DNA of 64,000 bases from Telopea speciosissima (GCF_018873765.1 NC_057925.1:20905568-20969567), one strand, 5' to 3'; shown: positions 46,917 through 59,393, counted from the first letter of the stretch. Translations and numbers: made by a program. The notes: generated by a model from the letters alone, not told the origin.

Positions 46917-48297
46917 TTGCTCAAACCAACTACTAGGTGGAGTTTGGAGCTTGTTAGACCTGTGATGCAGGCTTCCTATCTATACTGGACTGGAATCTAT
47001 GGCATTCCCTGCCATGTGATCAGGTTGATTGAGGCCCTCATGAGTCCCTTTTTGTGGAAGGGGAGAACAATAAATTTCTCCATACTATCAACTGGGCTTC
47101 AGTGTGCCTTCCTAAAAAAGAGGGGGGGTCTGGTGCTACAAAGAGTGAAAGATGTTAATAAGGCTTTTAAGCTCCTTTGGAGAATTGTTGAAAATGTGCG
47201 AAGGCTTATAAACTCAAAATTCTTAATTATCTTAGGAAAGATTCAAATTGGATAGTAAAAGATGTTCTTGATGCTTCTAGGGTTTGGAAAAAGATTCTCA
47301 AGCTGAGACATCTAGTTCAACATCATATATTTCTAAAGTTGATTATGGCCCCTACATTAGACTTCGGATGGACAATTGGCACCCTTATGGAGTTCTTCTT
47401 TCAGTTTTTGGTGATAGAATTAGGTATGATGTGAGTTCTAAAAGGATGGCGCTTGTGTCTTCTATCATTTCTAACGGTTCTTGGTGCCCTAGTCTTTCTA
47501 TTTCTTCGGTGCTTGAATTGGTTTGGGAGCAGTTGCAATATATTGGTAGAAGGCCTTCTGGCAGTGGTGACAAGGTTTAATAGATTCCCTCTTCAAACAA
47601 GATGTTCACTTCAAAATCGGCTTGGGAGCTTATCAGATCTAAAGGAATCAAAGTTTCTTTGTGGAACATGGTTTGGTTTGCCCAGCACATTCCTAAGCAT
47701 AGCTTCATTGTCTGACGTGCTCTCACTAGTTCCCTCCCTACTTAGGAATTCCTCTCTCATGGAAACATCTCCATTCCCAACTGCTGTCTTTGTTAGAATA
47801 CTCTAGAAAATATTGATCATCTTTCCTTTAGTTGCCCTTTTTCTAATACAATTTGGACTTAGATTATTTGCAAGTGTTTCCCTTCTCACTTACACCTCCC
47901 TTCCTTTGAAAATGATGTTGGATTCAGAATGTACTTAAAGGGAAATCGATATGCAATAGGGCTATGAAGATTCTTCTATATGCTTCTATTTACCATTTAT
48001 GGTGGAAGAGAAACAAGAGGAGATGGACCTCCTTTTCCCGGTCTCATAGTAAGATTTGCAATGCTATTGAGTTTGATGTTAGATCCAAGATTAACCATCT
48101 TCATGCCTCGGACTTAAGTTGTCTCAAGAACCAGCATATTGCTTTTTCTTGGGGGGGGGGGGGGGTTTGAGATCAGGCTCTTTTAGTTTCTTACTATTGT
48201 GTTGTTGGTTTGAGGCTTGTCCTCTTGCTTCCCTTTGGGTTGTTGTGTATAGTCTCTTTTAATAAAGATTCTATTCATCCAAAAAAAAAGAAAAAAC
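46917..48297 (+). mobile_element. L1-type LINE, 5'-truncated
   Basis: Plus strand. ASYLYWTGIYGIPCHVIRLI and EALMSPFLWKGR, the region after the RT core; MDNWHPYGVLLSVFGDRIRY (about 47370); WEQLQYIGRRPSGSGDKV (about 47525); zf-RVT-like residues to about 47880; then a 3' UTR with a run of 15 G (48151-48165), TTTAATAAAGATTC and an A-tract at 48282-48297. RT active site, endonuclease and RNase H are not seen. Several stops and shifts. The segment 46600-46916 upstream is unexplained. Confidence 0.8.
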
Positions 48298-48714
48298 TAC
48301 TGGGTGGAGACTATTCAGCTTTGAATCCAACGCCAATAGCTCCAAAACCTCTGCATTCTCTGATTCTAATGATGACGACGATGTGGATGTTAAGCGCATG
48401 ACCTATAACCATAGGATCGAGAAGAACTAGTTTCTCCCTCCTTCAGTTCCTTTCTTCTATCATAGTACTCTGATGCATATCATTTTGGGCCTTTGCTGGT
48501 GCCAGAGACCCCTATTTTTCTACCATAGTCCGATGAAGATCCTTGTAGGCCAAGAGAAGAAAGCACAGGTTCTATGAATCCATGTCAACTTTGATTATGT
48601 TCAAACTTCTCCAAATGTCCCACTTACATATAACAACGAAGCGAAGGAGTCTTCGAACTGGATGGAACTATAGAAAGGACATGTGAAAGATCCAATTGCA
48701 TTTTACATTTCACC
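48298..48714 (+). other. coding-like fragment and flank, unknown
   Basis: Directly after the LINE tail a 44-codon open stretch reads SNDDDDVDVKRMTYNHRIEK with an acidic centre and ends at 48430. Further pieces to 48675 look coding in another frame but are broken. Not recognised; could be a captured exon. Confidence 0.25.
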
Positions 48715-50731
48715 AAATTATAAACCCTTGTCCAACAACTCTGGCAATTGATCCTTCAATTCTTTTAGTTCTATTGGAGCCATCTAGTACGGTGCTTTGG
48801 ATATTGGTGCAGTACTAGGAATCAACTCAATAGAAAATTCCACATCCCTTTTTAGGTGGCAATTCTATCAAATCCTCCGGATACACGTTCGGGAAATCCC
48901 TCACAATAGGTACATCAGTTAGGATTGATCCCCACACTTGAGTGTCAACAACTGATCCTAAATATCTTTGGCATCCTTTTCCTAGTAACTTTCGGGTTTG
49001 CATCGCCAAAATTATCACCGATGGTGGAGTTCCTATCACCATCCCAGAAAATTCAAACTATGGTTCTTTTATAGGACTCACAACCACTCTCTTGTCAAAA
49101 CAAAGAACACTAGCATGATATGTTGATAGCCAGTCCATTCCAAGAATGACATTAAAGTCTTTAATTTCTAATAGAATTAGGTTTGCAGTCAACTTTCTAT
49201 CCATAATCTCTACATCACAAGATTCACAAATTAATTATGTCTCTCATTCCTCCTGATGGTGTAGACACACACAGCTGATTATTCAAAACTTTAAGTACAA
49301 CATTTAATCTAGTAGAAAAGACACTCGATACAAAACTATGAGTGGATCCCGAATCAAATAGAACATATGCAGGTATTCCAGAGATTTTTAGCATACTTGC
49401 CACAACAGAGGGAGATGCCTTTGCATCCTTCTGAGTCATCGCGAAAACCCTATAGAGGCTCTAAGCTTTTGGTTGCCTTAAGTGTCTCTTTTGTTCTCGG
49501 CATTTTGATTGGCTTGCCCTCCTTGTGGATTCCGCTCAAGATGATCCTTTAATGTGGGACAATTCCTTGCAAGTGTCTAGGTTCCTTACATTTGAAATAA
49601 GTGAATGTTCCCACCAAACAATCACCCTTGTGGTTCTTACCTCACTTCTTGAAGTCAACGTTTCCTTGGGGCTTTCCCTTATGGAATTTCTTCCAATGGC
49701 CCTTGTTTGCTGTAGGGGCAGCAAAGCCTTTCTTGAACTTTTCTTTGGTTCAACTCCTTCCTCTTTTGTTGCATTCATCTCCACAATATAAAAAATCTGA
49801 GACTTGCGAACTACCTCAGCATAAGTCTTCAATTGCATGAGGGAGATACTCTTCTAGATCTCTACCTTCAATCTTTGCTCTAACTGTCAAGCCTTCATCT
49901 CCTTCGTACTCACCATGTGTGGTGCATACCTAGATAGTTCCTCGAACTTCCTCTCATACATCATTATTGTTTGGCTTCCTTGAGTCAAATGCATGAACTC
50001 AAAGATTTTCTTCCGCTTCACACAAGGTGGAAAATACTTGACATTAAAGCAACTTTGAATCCATCCCAGGTGATTTGCCTATCAACTATTTCCAATATTG
50101 GCTTAGTCATTTTCCACCACTGATCCGCTTCCCCTTGAAGCATAAATGTGGCGCACATGACCTTCAGTGCATCAGTACACTTGATAGCTTCATATACTTT
50201 TTCCAAATCACTAATCTACTGTGTAGCAATAGCTAGATCAACACTTGTTCCCTTGAAAGCTACCGAATGGAGCTTCTTAAAATGCTTAAGGACATGCTTG
50301 TCCTCTGTCTCAGTCACTTCTCTTCTACTGCTACTACCACCAATTGGTGTAGCTTGAGTAGTCACCTCAGCTCTGTTAACTTGATTCTGTAATGCCCCCA
50401 CTAAGTTGCCAATTCCACCTACGACTTGTTCTATCTGGGGTTACCCTTCATTCACAGGTGTTGCAAGGCTCTCTTTGGGCTCTTCATTCTGACCTCTAGC
50501 CCTTCTTCTCTTAGGTACCATTACTTGGTCACCAAAGATAAGGATTCCATTAATTTCTCATCCATAAAAGGACTATCAAATCAATATCACCCATCATTCT
50601 ATTTAGTTCTTTCACATTCACATTCAAGTCCATCTAGTTCTCATTCATCTCAGTTTTGTTCAGTTATCATTCCTATGCCATCAGACCACTATTCTACATA
50701 ATCTATCTAAACCCATTGCTTCGATACCAAG
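48715..50731 (-). pseudogene. element C: gypsy gag-protease-RT start, chromovirus-like
   Basis: Minus strand. Primer site at 50729-50718, then gag (about 50400-50018: KVMCATFMLQGEADQWWKMT and ITWDGFKVAL), a degenerate zinc-knuckle region (about 49838-49540), protease with LFDSGSTHSFVSSVF (about 49350) and the RT entry region DVPIVRDFPNVYPEDLIELP (about 48900), ending near PELLDKGL at about 48725. The rest of pol and the 3' LTR are missing. The motifs are those of Del/Tekay-type elements. Many stops and shifts. Confidence 0.85.
50718..50729 (-). promoter_or_regulatory. primer binding site of element C
   Basis: TGGTATCGAAGC on the minus strand, close to the initiator tRNA-Met complement, four bases after the LTR end GGTCATTACA. 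Confidence 0.8.
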
Positions 50732-50733
50732 AC

Positions 50734-51033
50734 TGTAATGACCCCGATTCAAGGACTAGGTGGGGCCCATGACACCAAAATCCAGCCGGGACCACACAGG
50801 AAAACATTCAATCATGCATTCAAATATAACAATGTGCATAAAATTAAAGCTAACATTAAGCGAAAGACATAATTTAAAACTTAAAACATGGTACTAATGG
50901 CTCTAACGTCTACATATCCCTACTCTTCGAAGAGAGGAACAGAACTTTAAAGTAATTACAATCATCTGGGTTTGAGACCCTCCTCCAAATAAAACCTTTA
51001 CATTCAAGAGTTCTATCAACATCAGAGTAATAG
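50734..51033 (-). repeat. element C 5' LTR remnant
   Basis: The LTR end TGTAATGACCCCG (plus orientation) starts at 50734. Only about 300 bp remain before it meets the element A-type LTR fragment at 51034. Confidence 0.7.
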
Positions 51034-51593
51034 TGTTACACTCGCACCCGAAATATACCCAAATACCTCAGGGCAAATCAGACCTTACCAAAGGGTAGTG
51101 CCATGGTGACAATGGTCAACACTTATGACCTTGAACACAAATTTCTCTTATAAGTGTCCCCTCGAAGTCGTAGAAGTATGGGTCAAAGTCCCATAACTTT
51201 CCTCAAAGTTTGGGCCCTGACAGCAGCAACAGAGTCACGAACTAACTCACTTGATTGATTCCGTTTGTGGATCCGCCCATGCTGTTACTTGTCATTTTGA
51301 TTTATTTTCTTATGGGACCTGCATCCCCGTGTCCTAGACACCATAATTAGATCCCCGGACCAGATGGACTCCCACCCTTACCATTAATTGGTTAATTGGG
51401 CCATAAGAATGGGCCCACAAAGCTTAACTTAAATAAATAATGAGTTTTCTACTCTAGCCTAAACCAAACAAACCTTAAGGGATTAATAGGTCTTATAAGA
51501 CTTAGGGTTAACCCAAACATGTCCTAACTAAATAGACCTAATAGGTTATGACCTGGGCCAAATAAGCCTAAAAGCCCAATTAAACCCAAAACA
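51034..51593 (+). repeat. truncated LTR of element A family, plus orientation
   Basis: Starts TGTTACACTCGCACCCGAAA and aligns with the reverse complement of the first ~560 bp of the sense LTR of element A (41756 downwards), including one motif unit at 51230-51295. It ends at about 51593, where element D begins. Confidence 0.88.
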
Positions 51594-54444
51594 TGTTAAA
51601 TGATGCTTGAATGTCAATCACTTAACATTCCACTGTGAACTGGACAGGTCCGACTCGGATATCAGTGGTCAAAACTTTCAGAACTTTCCTTCTTGTGTTG
51701 TCATATGCTCGGATTGTCTGAGCAGAGGGTTTCATATGAGTGAGGTCTAGCCCCATGCAACTTGTAGCTTTAAGAGGTATGACATTGAGAGTTGATCCGT
51801 TATCTATCAAGACTTGGGGGAACCGGTTTTCGTTGCATTCTACAATAATGTGCAATGCTCGATTATGATTCTTTCTTCCAGGTAGCTGATCATCTTTGAA
51901 GAATTACAGAGAATGTGTGGCATAGGTAGCCCCCACGATGTTTGAAAGTTCTTTTGGGCCCATCTCTATTGGTACCTAAACTTTGTTGAGTGCTTTCAGG
52001 ACTGCTTCCCTATGTGGCGGGGAGACCATCAACCACCCCCAGACAGAGATGTTGGCTTGTATCTTCTTCAATTGGTTCAACACTTGATTTTTTGGGTCGT
52101 ACTTGCTCTAAGGTAAGGCAGGCGCGTACGGTTTCTCCCCAATCAGACCCTTACCTTTGAAATTTCTTCCACTCCGGGTCTTAGATACTTCAGGTTCTCT
52201 CCCCTTGATAATGAGCTCTACCGGGCATAGCTCGTCATCCTCTAGGTCACTTTTAGTTATCACCAGGGTTCCTACCATTAGACTCTTCCTTCTCGGACAA
52301 GTGACTTCACTTTTCGCCTTCAAGGCAGCGATCGTCTCTCAGGCCTTTCGAAGAATCTTGGACAAAGGTTCTTACTTCCCATGAAGATGCCTGACAAGTT
52401 GGTCATGTTCTAGTTTTCTCGGGCCTACCGGCATCATCTGTTGGATCATTTCAAAGACCTCACTAGCTAACTTTTGAAACCTTATGGCTTCAGCTATGGA
52501 TCCGAAATGCTCTTCATCTTCTGATGTTTCTTCATCACTGGAGATCATTGGATGAATGTTCCTTGTGGGGTCTCTCACCTAATCATCCACATTGATGTTG
52601 TAGAGATAGAACCTATCATTTGCTTTTGTCCATTCATGATATTTCTCACTTCCACGATCTGGAGATGCTAGAGGACTTCTGCACAAATCTTTTGCCAGAT
52701 CAAACAGGAGAGCGACCTCATCTTCCAATTCTTTTAGGACTTGAGGTAATAGCCATTTCTCATTCACCGGCTATTTCCATTGCAGTTCTTCCTAATAGCT
52801 TTCGTCTGTAGGTACTACCTTGAAGAGCATTTGGTGAATCTTATCGACCATTCTAAGGATCTCTCTTGCTTCAAATGGAAGGGACCAAGCTCTTGGCCCA
52901 CAGATTTCTTCATACTGGTTGACATTAGGTTCTTCCTCTACTTCAGATACTTCGCTGGGTATTTCACTGCCAGTGCCTTCATCCATTACTTTGTCGTTAA
53001 GACTTTCACTGGATGTTTCTTCATCTGGCTCTTCTTTAGAATCCTGATGACCTAGGTTCTCTTCTTCTTCCCCACTACTATCAATAGGGTGAATTCCTTT
53101 GGTTGGATCAAAGTACGGATCACCGGTATTAACTTTACCGACCCAATTTTCCCACCCTTCCGTCATTCTTAGTGGACCGGTATAGGGGAAATCATCTGAG
53201 TATCACATAGGATCTCGGGGTGGATTCCCAAAGAAATCCTTGGTTAATGCTAGGTTCAGCCAAGCCATGTTCCTCAGCTCATGCAACATTCTTTGAAGTG
53301 CATCTTCTTCTGCAAGTAATTTTATCGTTTCAACTTGTTCTCCCAAATTACCACACACCACATCCGAGAAGCTGGAAGTTGCTTCATACATGATGTCGTG
53401 GGTCGTGGATATTGGCCCAAAGATGTCTTGCACTTGATGGAAAATGCTCATGCCCCATCTATCGAAGTCTTCTTCTTTAATGAACCATGCTCTTCTCGGA
53501 TTTTTGGGGGACTTTTCGGGGGACCTTTCTCCCTCGTTGCTGCTACTTCCCTCATTTTTGGTAGGTATGGGTTGGATGAGATCAATTGGGTCCATTCCGT
53601 CATTGTCTACTCCAATATTGTTTATTGCAGTTTCAATGGAGAACTCATCTTCAGAATGTGACTCAAAGTCTTCTTCTTCACTGTCATTGGCACTTCCTCC
53701 CATCTAGATAAGGAAAGTGTCTCTAGAGAGAGTCTCGCCAATGGCCAGCGTAGCTATGGCTCGGATTAAGCTTGGTGTGATCTCTTCAATGATTTTTGTA
53801 TTATCTTCAAGTGGCTCTCCCCCAATGGGTTGAATGTTAATCATCGGGTTAGCGTATTCTTCATCTTCTGAGTTTTCCACATATGCCATGTGGCTGATCT
53901 CATAGTCGGTGAACCCGAACTTTCTCAATTGTGCATGAGGCCCAAGGCTGTCTAACCTATTCTCAAGGTATTCCAGCTTCATCGTGCGATGGTTAGAGGC
54001 TATTCCCTTCCCTCGGTCACACCACTGTCCACCTTCTCTGAATTTTTCATCGCAGTTAGTTCTTGCACAATAAACACATACCATCATCCTTTTTGCTCTC
54101 CTCCTTTGAGCATATCGGCTTCGGCCACGAAAAGGTGTTGCCTGAGCTTCAATCATTTCTCTTCTATACATGTCTCTTAGGAAATTGCTGATATTAGTTC
54201 TAGCTTCTGCTAAGAGGTCCATCTGCCACATGAGACGCACCTTATCCCTCCAAATTCTTTTTAACTCCTTCAAGGGGCCTCCTACAGGCCAAATTAGGGT
54301 AGTTGGGTCCAAACTCGTTGTCCCTTCTTCCAAGGCATTTACAGATTTCATGGATGATCTCGGGGAGTCAAGTTCATTTTCATCAAGCAACCCCTTCAGG
54401 GTTACAAATTCTTCCAGTATCTCACGCCTCAAAGATACTCATGA
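51594..54444 (-). pseudogene. element D part 2: gypsy spacer region and protease
   Basis: Minus strand. From 54432 to about 51594 one reading frame is kept without any length change and is interrupted only by about eleven stops. The first ~2.1 kb encodes an unusual acidic protein with motifs DPTTLIWPV (54309), NPMINIQPI (53850), DPIDLIQPI (53592), DPTKGIHPI (53109) and DPTRNIHPM (52572), the last four each with an acidic Ser/Glu stretch nearby, and a Cys-rich patch CVYCARTNCDEKF (about 54075). Then comes TRSGRNFKGKG (about 52175) and a retroviral-type protease, VLIDNGSTLNVIPLKA (about 51810). RT and integrase are absent. Tat-like by its protease and gag. It continues upstream at 61260 beyond element B. 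Confidence 0.8.
54440..54444. repeat. target duplication of element B, left copy (CATGA)
   Basis: CATGA immediately before the LTR start TGTCAAACCC; repeated at 61260-61264. Confidence 0.92.
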
Positions 54445-54791
54445 TGTCAAACCCTGCTCCTGACTGGTTGGAATTTTGACTGAAGGACAAGAACCCCTGA
54501 CCAGGCAACCAAGAACACTGTGGAGTATCACTCCAGTGATTTGGATTGATGAAGAAACCCTGTGCATGTCTTCCTACATACCTGTCAGAAGATGGACAAC
54601 TGACCCCTGCAACTACACAGCTCACAGCATTATGTATGGCCTGGACTCCAGGTAATCTCTCTCCTCCCCATAACTGTGGGACCCACCTCTGGAAAAGTGT
54701 GTAAAAACCTCTAAATGGCATGTGGGGACCATACCCTAACCATGGGTCAAACCCCTGTGCAAGCCCCACTGAGATTCAACCTTATTGAAAT

Positions 54792-54844
54792 CTCTAGGCG
54801 ATGCACTGGGCGATGCAAACAAGGCCCAGAGACATCGCCCAGAG
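54792..54844. repeat. quasi-palindrome in element B 5' LTR, upstream of TATA box
   Basis: CTCTAGGCGATGCACTGGGC pairs with GCCCAGAGACATCGCCCAGA. Related copies at 55816-55856 and 59677-59730. Confidence 0.8.
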
Positions 54845-55064
54845 TGCAAAACAGCATATTAAATTGATTTTAAATTATGGGGACCACTCATAATGGACAT
54901 GGGCACCCTCTATAGATAGAGGGGACTCTGAGGGACCACCTCATACCTCTGGTTCACTGTGGACCCCACCAGTGTGCCCAAAATCACTGTGAATCAGTTT
55001 AAAAAACTCATTTTCAAAAGGGGCCTTAGCAGCCAAACAAACCCTAGTATGGGCTGGACCTATA

Positions 55065-55073
55065 AATAGCAGT
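55065..55073 (+). promoter_or_regulatory. TATA box of element B LTR
   Basis: TATAAATAG, 220 bp after the palindrome and just before a purine-rich leader; the probable start of the retroelement transcript. Confidence 0.6.
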
Positions 55074-55815
55074 ACCATGGGCTCATTTAGAGTTCTTACT
55101 AGTGTTCAAATCGTGGGAGAGAAAGAAGAGAGAAAAGAGAGGAAAAGAAGAAGAAAGAGAAGAAGGAAGAGAGGGGAGGCAGCTTTGCATCCAAAAGCTT
55201 GGATTCGAGAAACCATAGGCCTGAGTAGGTATAAAATGTAACCTCTGACCTACTGTTCACATACTGATATGATGCTGCTCCTTACTTGATTTTCTAGTAT
55301 TTTGATAAGTTTCTAGCCATCTGGTAGCCCAGAACAGCTGGGAACTGCCTAGAACTGCTTCAGATCTGCCATGCAAGCATGGAGCATGGAAGATCTGAGA
55401 TTTTTGAGTAATTTAACAGGTCTAATATGTTGGTATTGGATCCGAAATCTAGTTGTGCATGGCTGCACTACCAGATGCCCTGTTATTTGACTATTTGGAG
55501 CCCTGGAATGCAACCCTGGCTGCATGGGACCTAGCCCTAGGTGGTAGCAGTCTTGAATCACCATTTTACATTTTTTTACAGCCTTACATGTGGCCGAAAT
55601 TCAGATCTGCTGCTGTGGAAAACCCTGTGACACTATTCACTGGGCTGTCTGGGCAGCCTCTAGTAGCCAAGTGGTGGGCCCAGTGGAGAATCCACATGGA
55701 CCAAAATGAAGATCACCCCTGGGGGTACCTAACACCCTAACATGCATGGGGAGATGTTTTGGTCACTGCCCATAAGCAACAACCTAGAAATCTCAGATAA
55801 ATCTCAGTTTGAAGA

Positions 55816-55856
55816 CTCTGGGCGATGCACCCAAAGCCCAGAGCCATCGCCCAGTG
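55816..55856. repeat. quasi-palindrome in element B 5' LTR, downstream copy
   Basis: CTCTGGGCGATG pairs with CATCGCCCAGTG, with GCCCAGAG in the middle. Confidence 0.75.
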
Positions 55857-57733
55857 AGTGAAACACTACTGTTTTAGCAGTCTGACTTGGGGGACCTCAC
55901 CCATTGGTCATGGTACTATGTGGGAAGGTGGAAAATGACCTAAAAGCCCCTCTCCACATCTGTCCATATGAGAGAATGCTTGGGAATCCAAGTGGGCCCC
56001 GCAGGACTTGGAAACCCTGTCTGTGCTTAGTCCTGCAACACTGCCAAGTTGAGGACAAAACTGTAAGGCTATTATGACCTAGGGCCAGGTATTAACACTA
56101 AGAATGACCATTTTACCCCTAGGCCACCATCTCTAGATGATGTACCGGGACATAGGCCTAAGGCCCAGTGCAAGGCCCAGAGAATTCCAAGTGAAAACCA
56201 ACTAAACACCGGGTCAACCCAGTGAGCTCAGGTTAACTCTAGGATCACTAGAGATAGATTGGAATATTAAAATAATAATTTTGGATTTATATCTAGGATC
56301 TGATCCCGCACTCGAGGCCTACAACCAGACTGCTATTGGAACTGAAATTGCAACCGAGTTCTCAGAACCAGACCCAGGTGAGTGAAATATTATTGTGTAT
56401 GTACATGTAACTGTGATGCTATGCCGGCAATTAAAATTCATATAATAAATGTTGTGTTATTTAAATTCTGTTCAATTATCCAAATCATTATACATTGACT
56501 GTCTATTGATCAATACTGTGGATCTTATCTGATGATTGTGAGTGTGATGCCGTAGTCGGCTTGGAAATGAGGCTTGTAGTAGCCCGTAGTATGGGATACG
56601 GTTGACACCGCTCGACTCATACGATACCATATAGACATGGGGTTAGAGTTTCATCACTCATGCTACGCACCCTTGCCAATAGGGGTTAAGGTGTTGGATG
56701 CCTGTGAGGGTGACCATATGTGTATATGAGAAAAGAAATGAAATGAAAAGAAAGAAATGTGTTTGCACCAGAATGGTGATTATGGGCTATAAGCCAGGAA
56801 AGAAAAGAAAAGAGGAAAGTGATGGATTGCCCTATAGGTTAATCACAGAGGGCTGGTCGGGCTAACCTTGGTGAACGAATGCAGGAGCTGACTGGTCCTC
56901 TCCGACAACTCAATGGGTGTATCGCGGGAAGGGGTAACCAAGCCCGCACCAGGGATACATGTATTGGGGATTGTAGTAGCACTAACCTGACTTAGCTGTA
57001 TTGTTAGGTGGCTAATAAATAATTTGGACTTGCATATCATGTAGGATCATGTGGATTGTGGTTGCACGTGCATGCATGATGATATGTTTTGCTCACGAGG
57101 TCAGTGGGGCTCACTCTCTGTTATATATGTTTTTCTTCAGATGATTCTATAGGTGGATGCCATTGTGGCATAGAGGCTCATTACGAGGAGGAGAGCCCTG
57201 GTTGTTATGATGATATTGGTGTGGACCTCGACGGAGGTCGTGTCGATGATGCGTGCATTCTCAGTGGTCATTGATGAAGACCGTTGAAAAGTGCACTTGA
57301 TGCTTTTGGTCTTGGGGACTCCTTTTTGTTTTTGTTAGGAGTTTATCCCCGTCTTGCCTGTGGCTTAGCTATAGTCTTTCTTACTTTCTTTTTGGGGTTG
57401 AGTCAGCTCACCATGTATATATATGTATGTATTTTCTTTGGCTTTTGTTCTTGTTAGCTTTACTTTTCAGTTTATGGGTAGTTTGGGGAATGTATCAGAA
57501 CAATCATATGTATGTATATATTATCATCATTTCTCGTATCGCTACGCTTTCCTTTGTTTATATTAATTGTAGTTTAACTGTAGCACTCTAATCTTGCTTA
57601 TGGCAAAACGATGAATGTGGACCCGTGAATGTAATAACTGCTTCTAGATCCGTGGGATTTGATGGATTGCCGTTACGCAATTCGGGTCACCTACGTAATC
57701 CTCCCAGGGGGTGGTTTGGGGTGTGACAGAGCT

Positions 57734-57745
57734 TGGTATCAGAGC
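57734..57745 (+). promoter_or_regulatory. primer binding site of element B (tRNA-Met)
   Basis: TGGTATCAGAGC matches the initiator tRNA-Met complement exactly, five bases after the LTR end GTGTGACA. Confidence 0.95.
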
Positions 57746-58367
57746 ATGAGGCTCTTCTTACATTCATGGGATGTAGATTAGGGTTAATAAACTATCAACA
57801 CTAAAATAAGTAATAACAAAAAGCTACAGGGGAGGTAGATGCAATTAAATAAAAGATGCATAATTTCCATTAAATTTAAGGACAACTGTGGCCGAACCAC
57901 TACATAAGTTTGACTAATAGTACTACTTTCAGATATTTACATAAGCTAGAAAAAAAAACTAAATACATCACGAACAAAAGAAAAGTACATAAGCTTAAAA
58001 AAAAAGATATGTCTGAACCACGTAGCACTGAATCAGAAGCTGGCTGGAAGAACTACTCCGGAGGAGGCAAGTCACCTGATGGAGGTTGTGACTGGCGCGA
58101 GTCTACAATGTAGAACCTGTCCTAAAAGTCCAAGCGTTGCTCAACAGATCCTACCCTGCTCTCCAATGATGTGAAGCCTCGATCCATCCTAGTCACCATG
58201 TCAGAAAGCTGGGTACTGAGGCCCTAAAAATGTGACATCATCTGTGCCCACTCGGAAGGCCCTGGAACCTAAGAACTGGTGGCATCCGTCGCCTCATAAG
58301 CAGGCAAATCTATAAACTGTGCACCAATACCCTCAAACTCTCCCTGCTCCGCACCCCGAATGTCACC

Positions 58368-59393
58368 CTAGATGTCACCCTGCACCTCCTCATCCTGCTC
58401 ATCACCACCTTGCACCTCATCCAACCCCTCATCTCTCTGTTGCTCATCTCCTGGCATCTCCAACTGCACATCCTCTGGTGGATCACCCCCTGGCACCTTC
58501 ATCTTCAGTGTCGAGGTCTTATTAATGGGCCTGGATCTATCTTTCTCCATGTACTCACCCGCCAAAGGAACCTCGAGGTGCCGAAAGACTAAGGTAAGGA
58601 ACTTCCCATATGGAAGGTTCCCATCAGATGGGTTCTGTGTATGATATAGCATAACCTGGAGTAATAGGTATGGGAGGTTTATGACTGGACCTCCTCTGCC
58701 TGCTCCCAATAGGCAGTATGTGATATACGCTCTCATCATAGAAATGCTACCCCTGTTACCGCCTTTGGGGTAGATGTTGTATGTTACACACCTACTAATC
58801 ACTCGAGCACTAGGCTTGTAGGAAGCCTCAGACTTGGGTGTACTCTCAGACCCAGTCAGTGTCCTAAAGACCCTCCTCCTAGTCTCCAAAGAAAACATCT
58901 CAGAAATATCAATGCGAGGTTTGTCGTAACACCTCTCCCCAGTGTTGGGTAGTCCCAATATCCCTGCTAATGTGGCAGTGGTCAATCTGATGTCCACTCC
59001 CTTCACCCTGCTCTCCAACCCAAACTCTTGTGCCCCAGATGGCACCAAGTTGCAGTAGAAATACCAAACCAAGTTGGGGTAACAAGGCTTGGTAGGAGTC
59101 AACACAAAGGCCCAACCCAAAATGTTGAACCTAGTAAACAAGCTATATTGATGGAAGTCATCCACCTGGACCACCCGACCATTTACTATCTTAAGGGACC
59201 TAAACTTATCCCAATCCTTAAAATTCTCATACCTAGAGAAGAGGAACCGATCAAACTCGGGCTCCTCCGATGATGACTCGTCCCTAGGTGAAGAGGGAGG
59301 CACCATAGATGATGATGATGATGAATGGTCACTCTCAACTGGTAGCCTCTTCTGGGCTACCGATTTCCTAGCCGTACGGTGACTAGTAGACAT
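58368..59393 (-). CDS. antisense gene of element B, plant transposon-protein family
   Basis: A 341-codon intact frame on the strand opposite to the element, about 620 bp from the primer site. It starts MSTSHRTARKS at 59393. Features: Ser/Glu-rich N-terminus (to about residue 60), a folded central part with FDRFLFSRYENFKDWDKFRS, YPNLVWYFYCNLVPSGAQE, VKGVDIRLTTATLAGILGLP and NLPYGKFLTLVFRHLEVPLA, and an acidic Gln/Asp/Glu-rich tail. After the TAG at 58368 the same frame continues to 58053 with TAG codons at 58269, 58224 and 58122; this stretch reads LSDMVTRMDRGFTSLESRVG, a likely coiled coil, so the ancestral protein was probably about 445 residues. The start is supported by an acceptor site four bases upstream. 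It is homologous to the broken gene at 36948-38083. I know the family only as uncharacterised plant transposon proteins; no function is claimed. Confidence 0.75.
   Translation of the reverse strand: MSTSHRTARKSVAQKRLPVESDHSSSSSSMVPPSSPRDESSSEEPEFDRFLFSRYENFKDWDKFRSLKIVNGRVVQVDDFHQYSLFTRFNILGWAFVLTPTKPCYPNLVWYFYCNLVPSGAQEFGLESRVKGVDIRLTTATLAGILGLPNTGERCYDKPRIDISEMFSLETRRRVFRTLTGSESTPKSEASYKPSARVISRCVTYNIYPKGGNRGSISMMRAYITYCLLGAGRGGPVINLPYLLLQVMLYHTQNPSDGNLPYGKFLTLVFRHLEVPLAGEYMEKDRSRPINKTSTLKMKVPGGDPPEDVQLEMPGDEQQRDEGLDEVQGGDEQDEEVQGDI

Larger units (their letters stand above)
54445..57728 (+). repeat. element B 5' LTR (3.28 kb)
   Basis: Contains palindromic motifs at 54792-54844 and 55816-55856, a TATA box TATAAATAG at 55065 and a purine-rich leader at 55105-55180. 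The last ~1.04 kb (from 56689) is repeated as the 3' LTR. Confidence 0.9.

Noticed and set aside
54422..54769. Minus-strand 115-codon frame at the start of element B
   Set aside because: It crosses the LTR boundary and the target duplication at 54445, so it cannot be an inherited gene.
58319..58644. Plus-strand frames rich in Pro, Ser and His
   Set aside because: They are shadows of the acidic tail of the minus-strand gene at 58368-59393.
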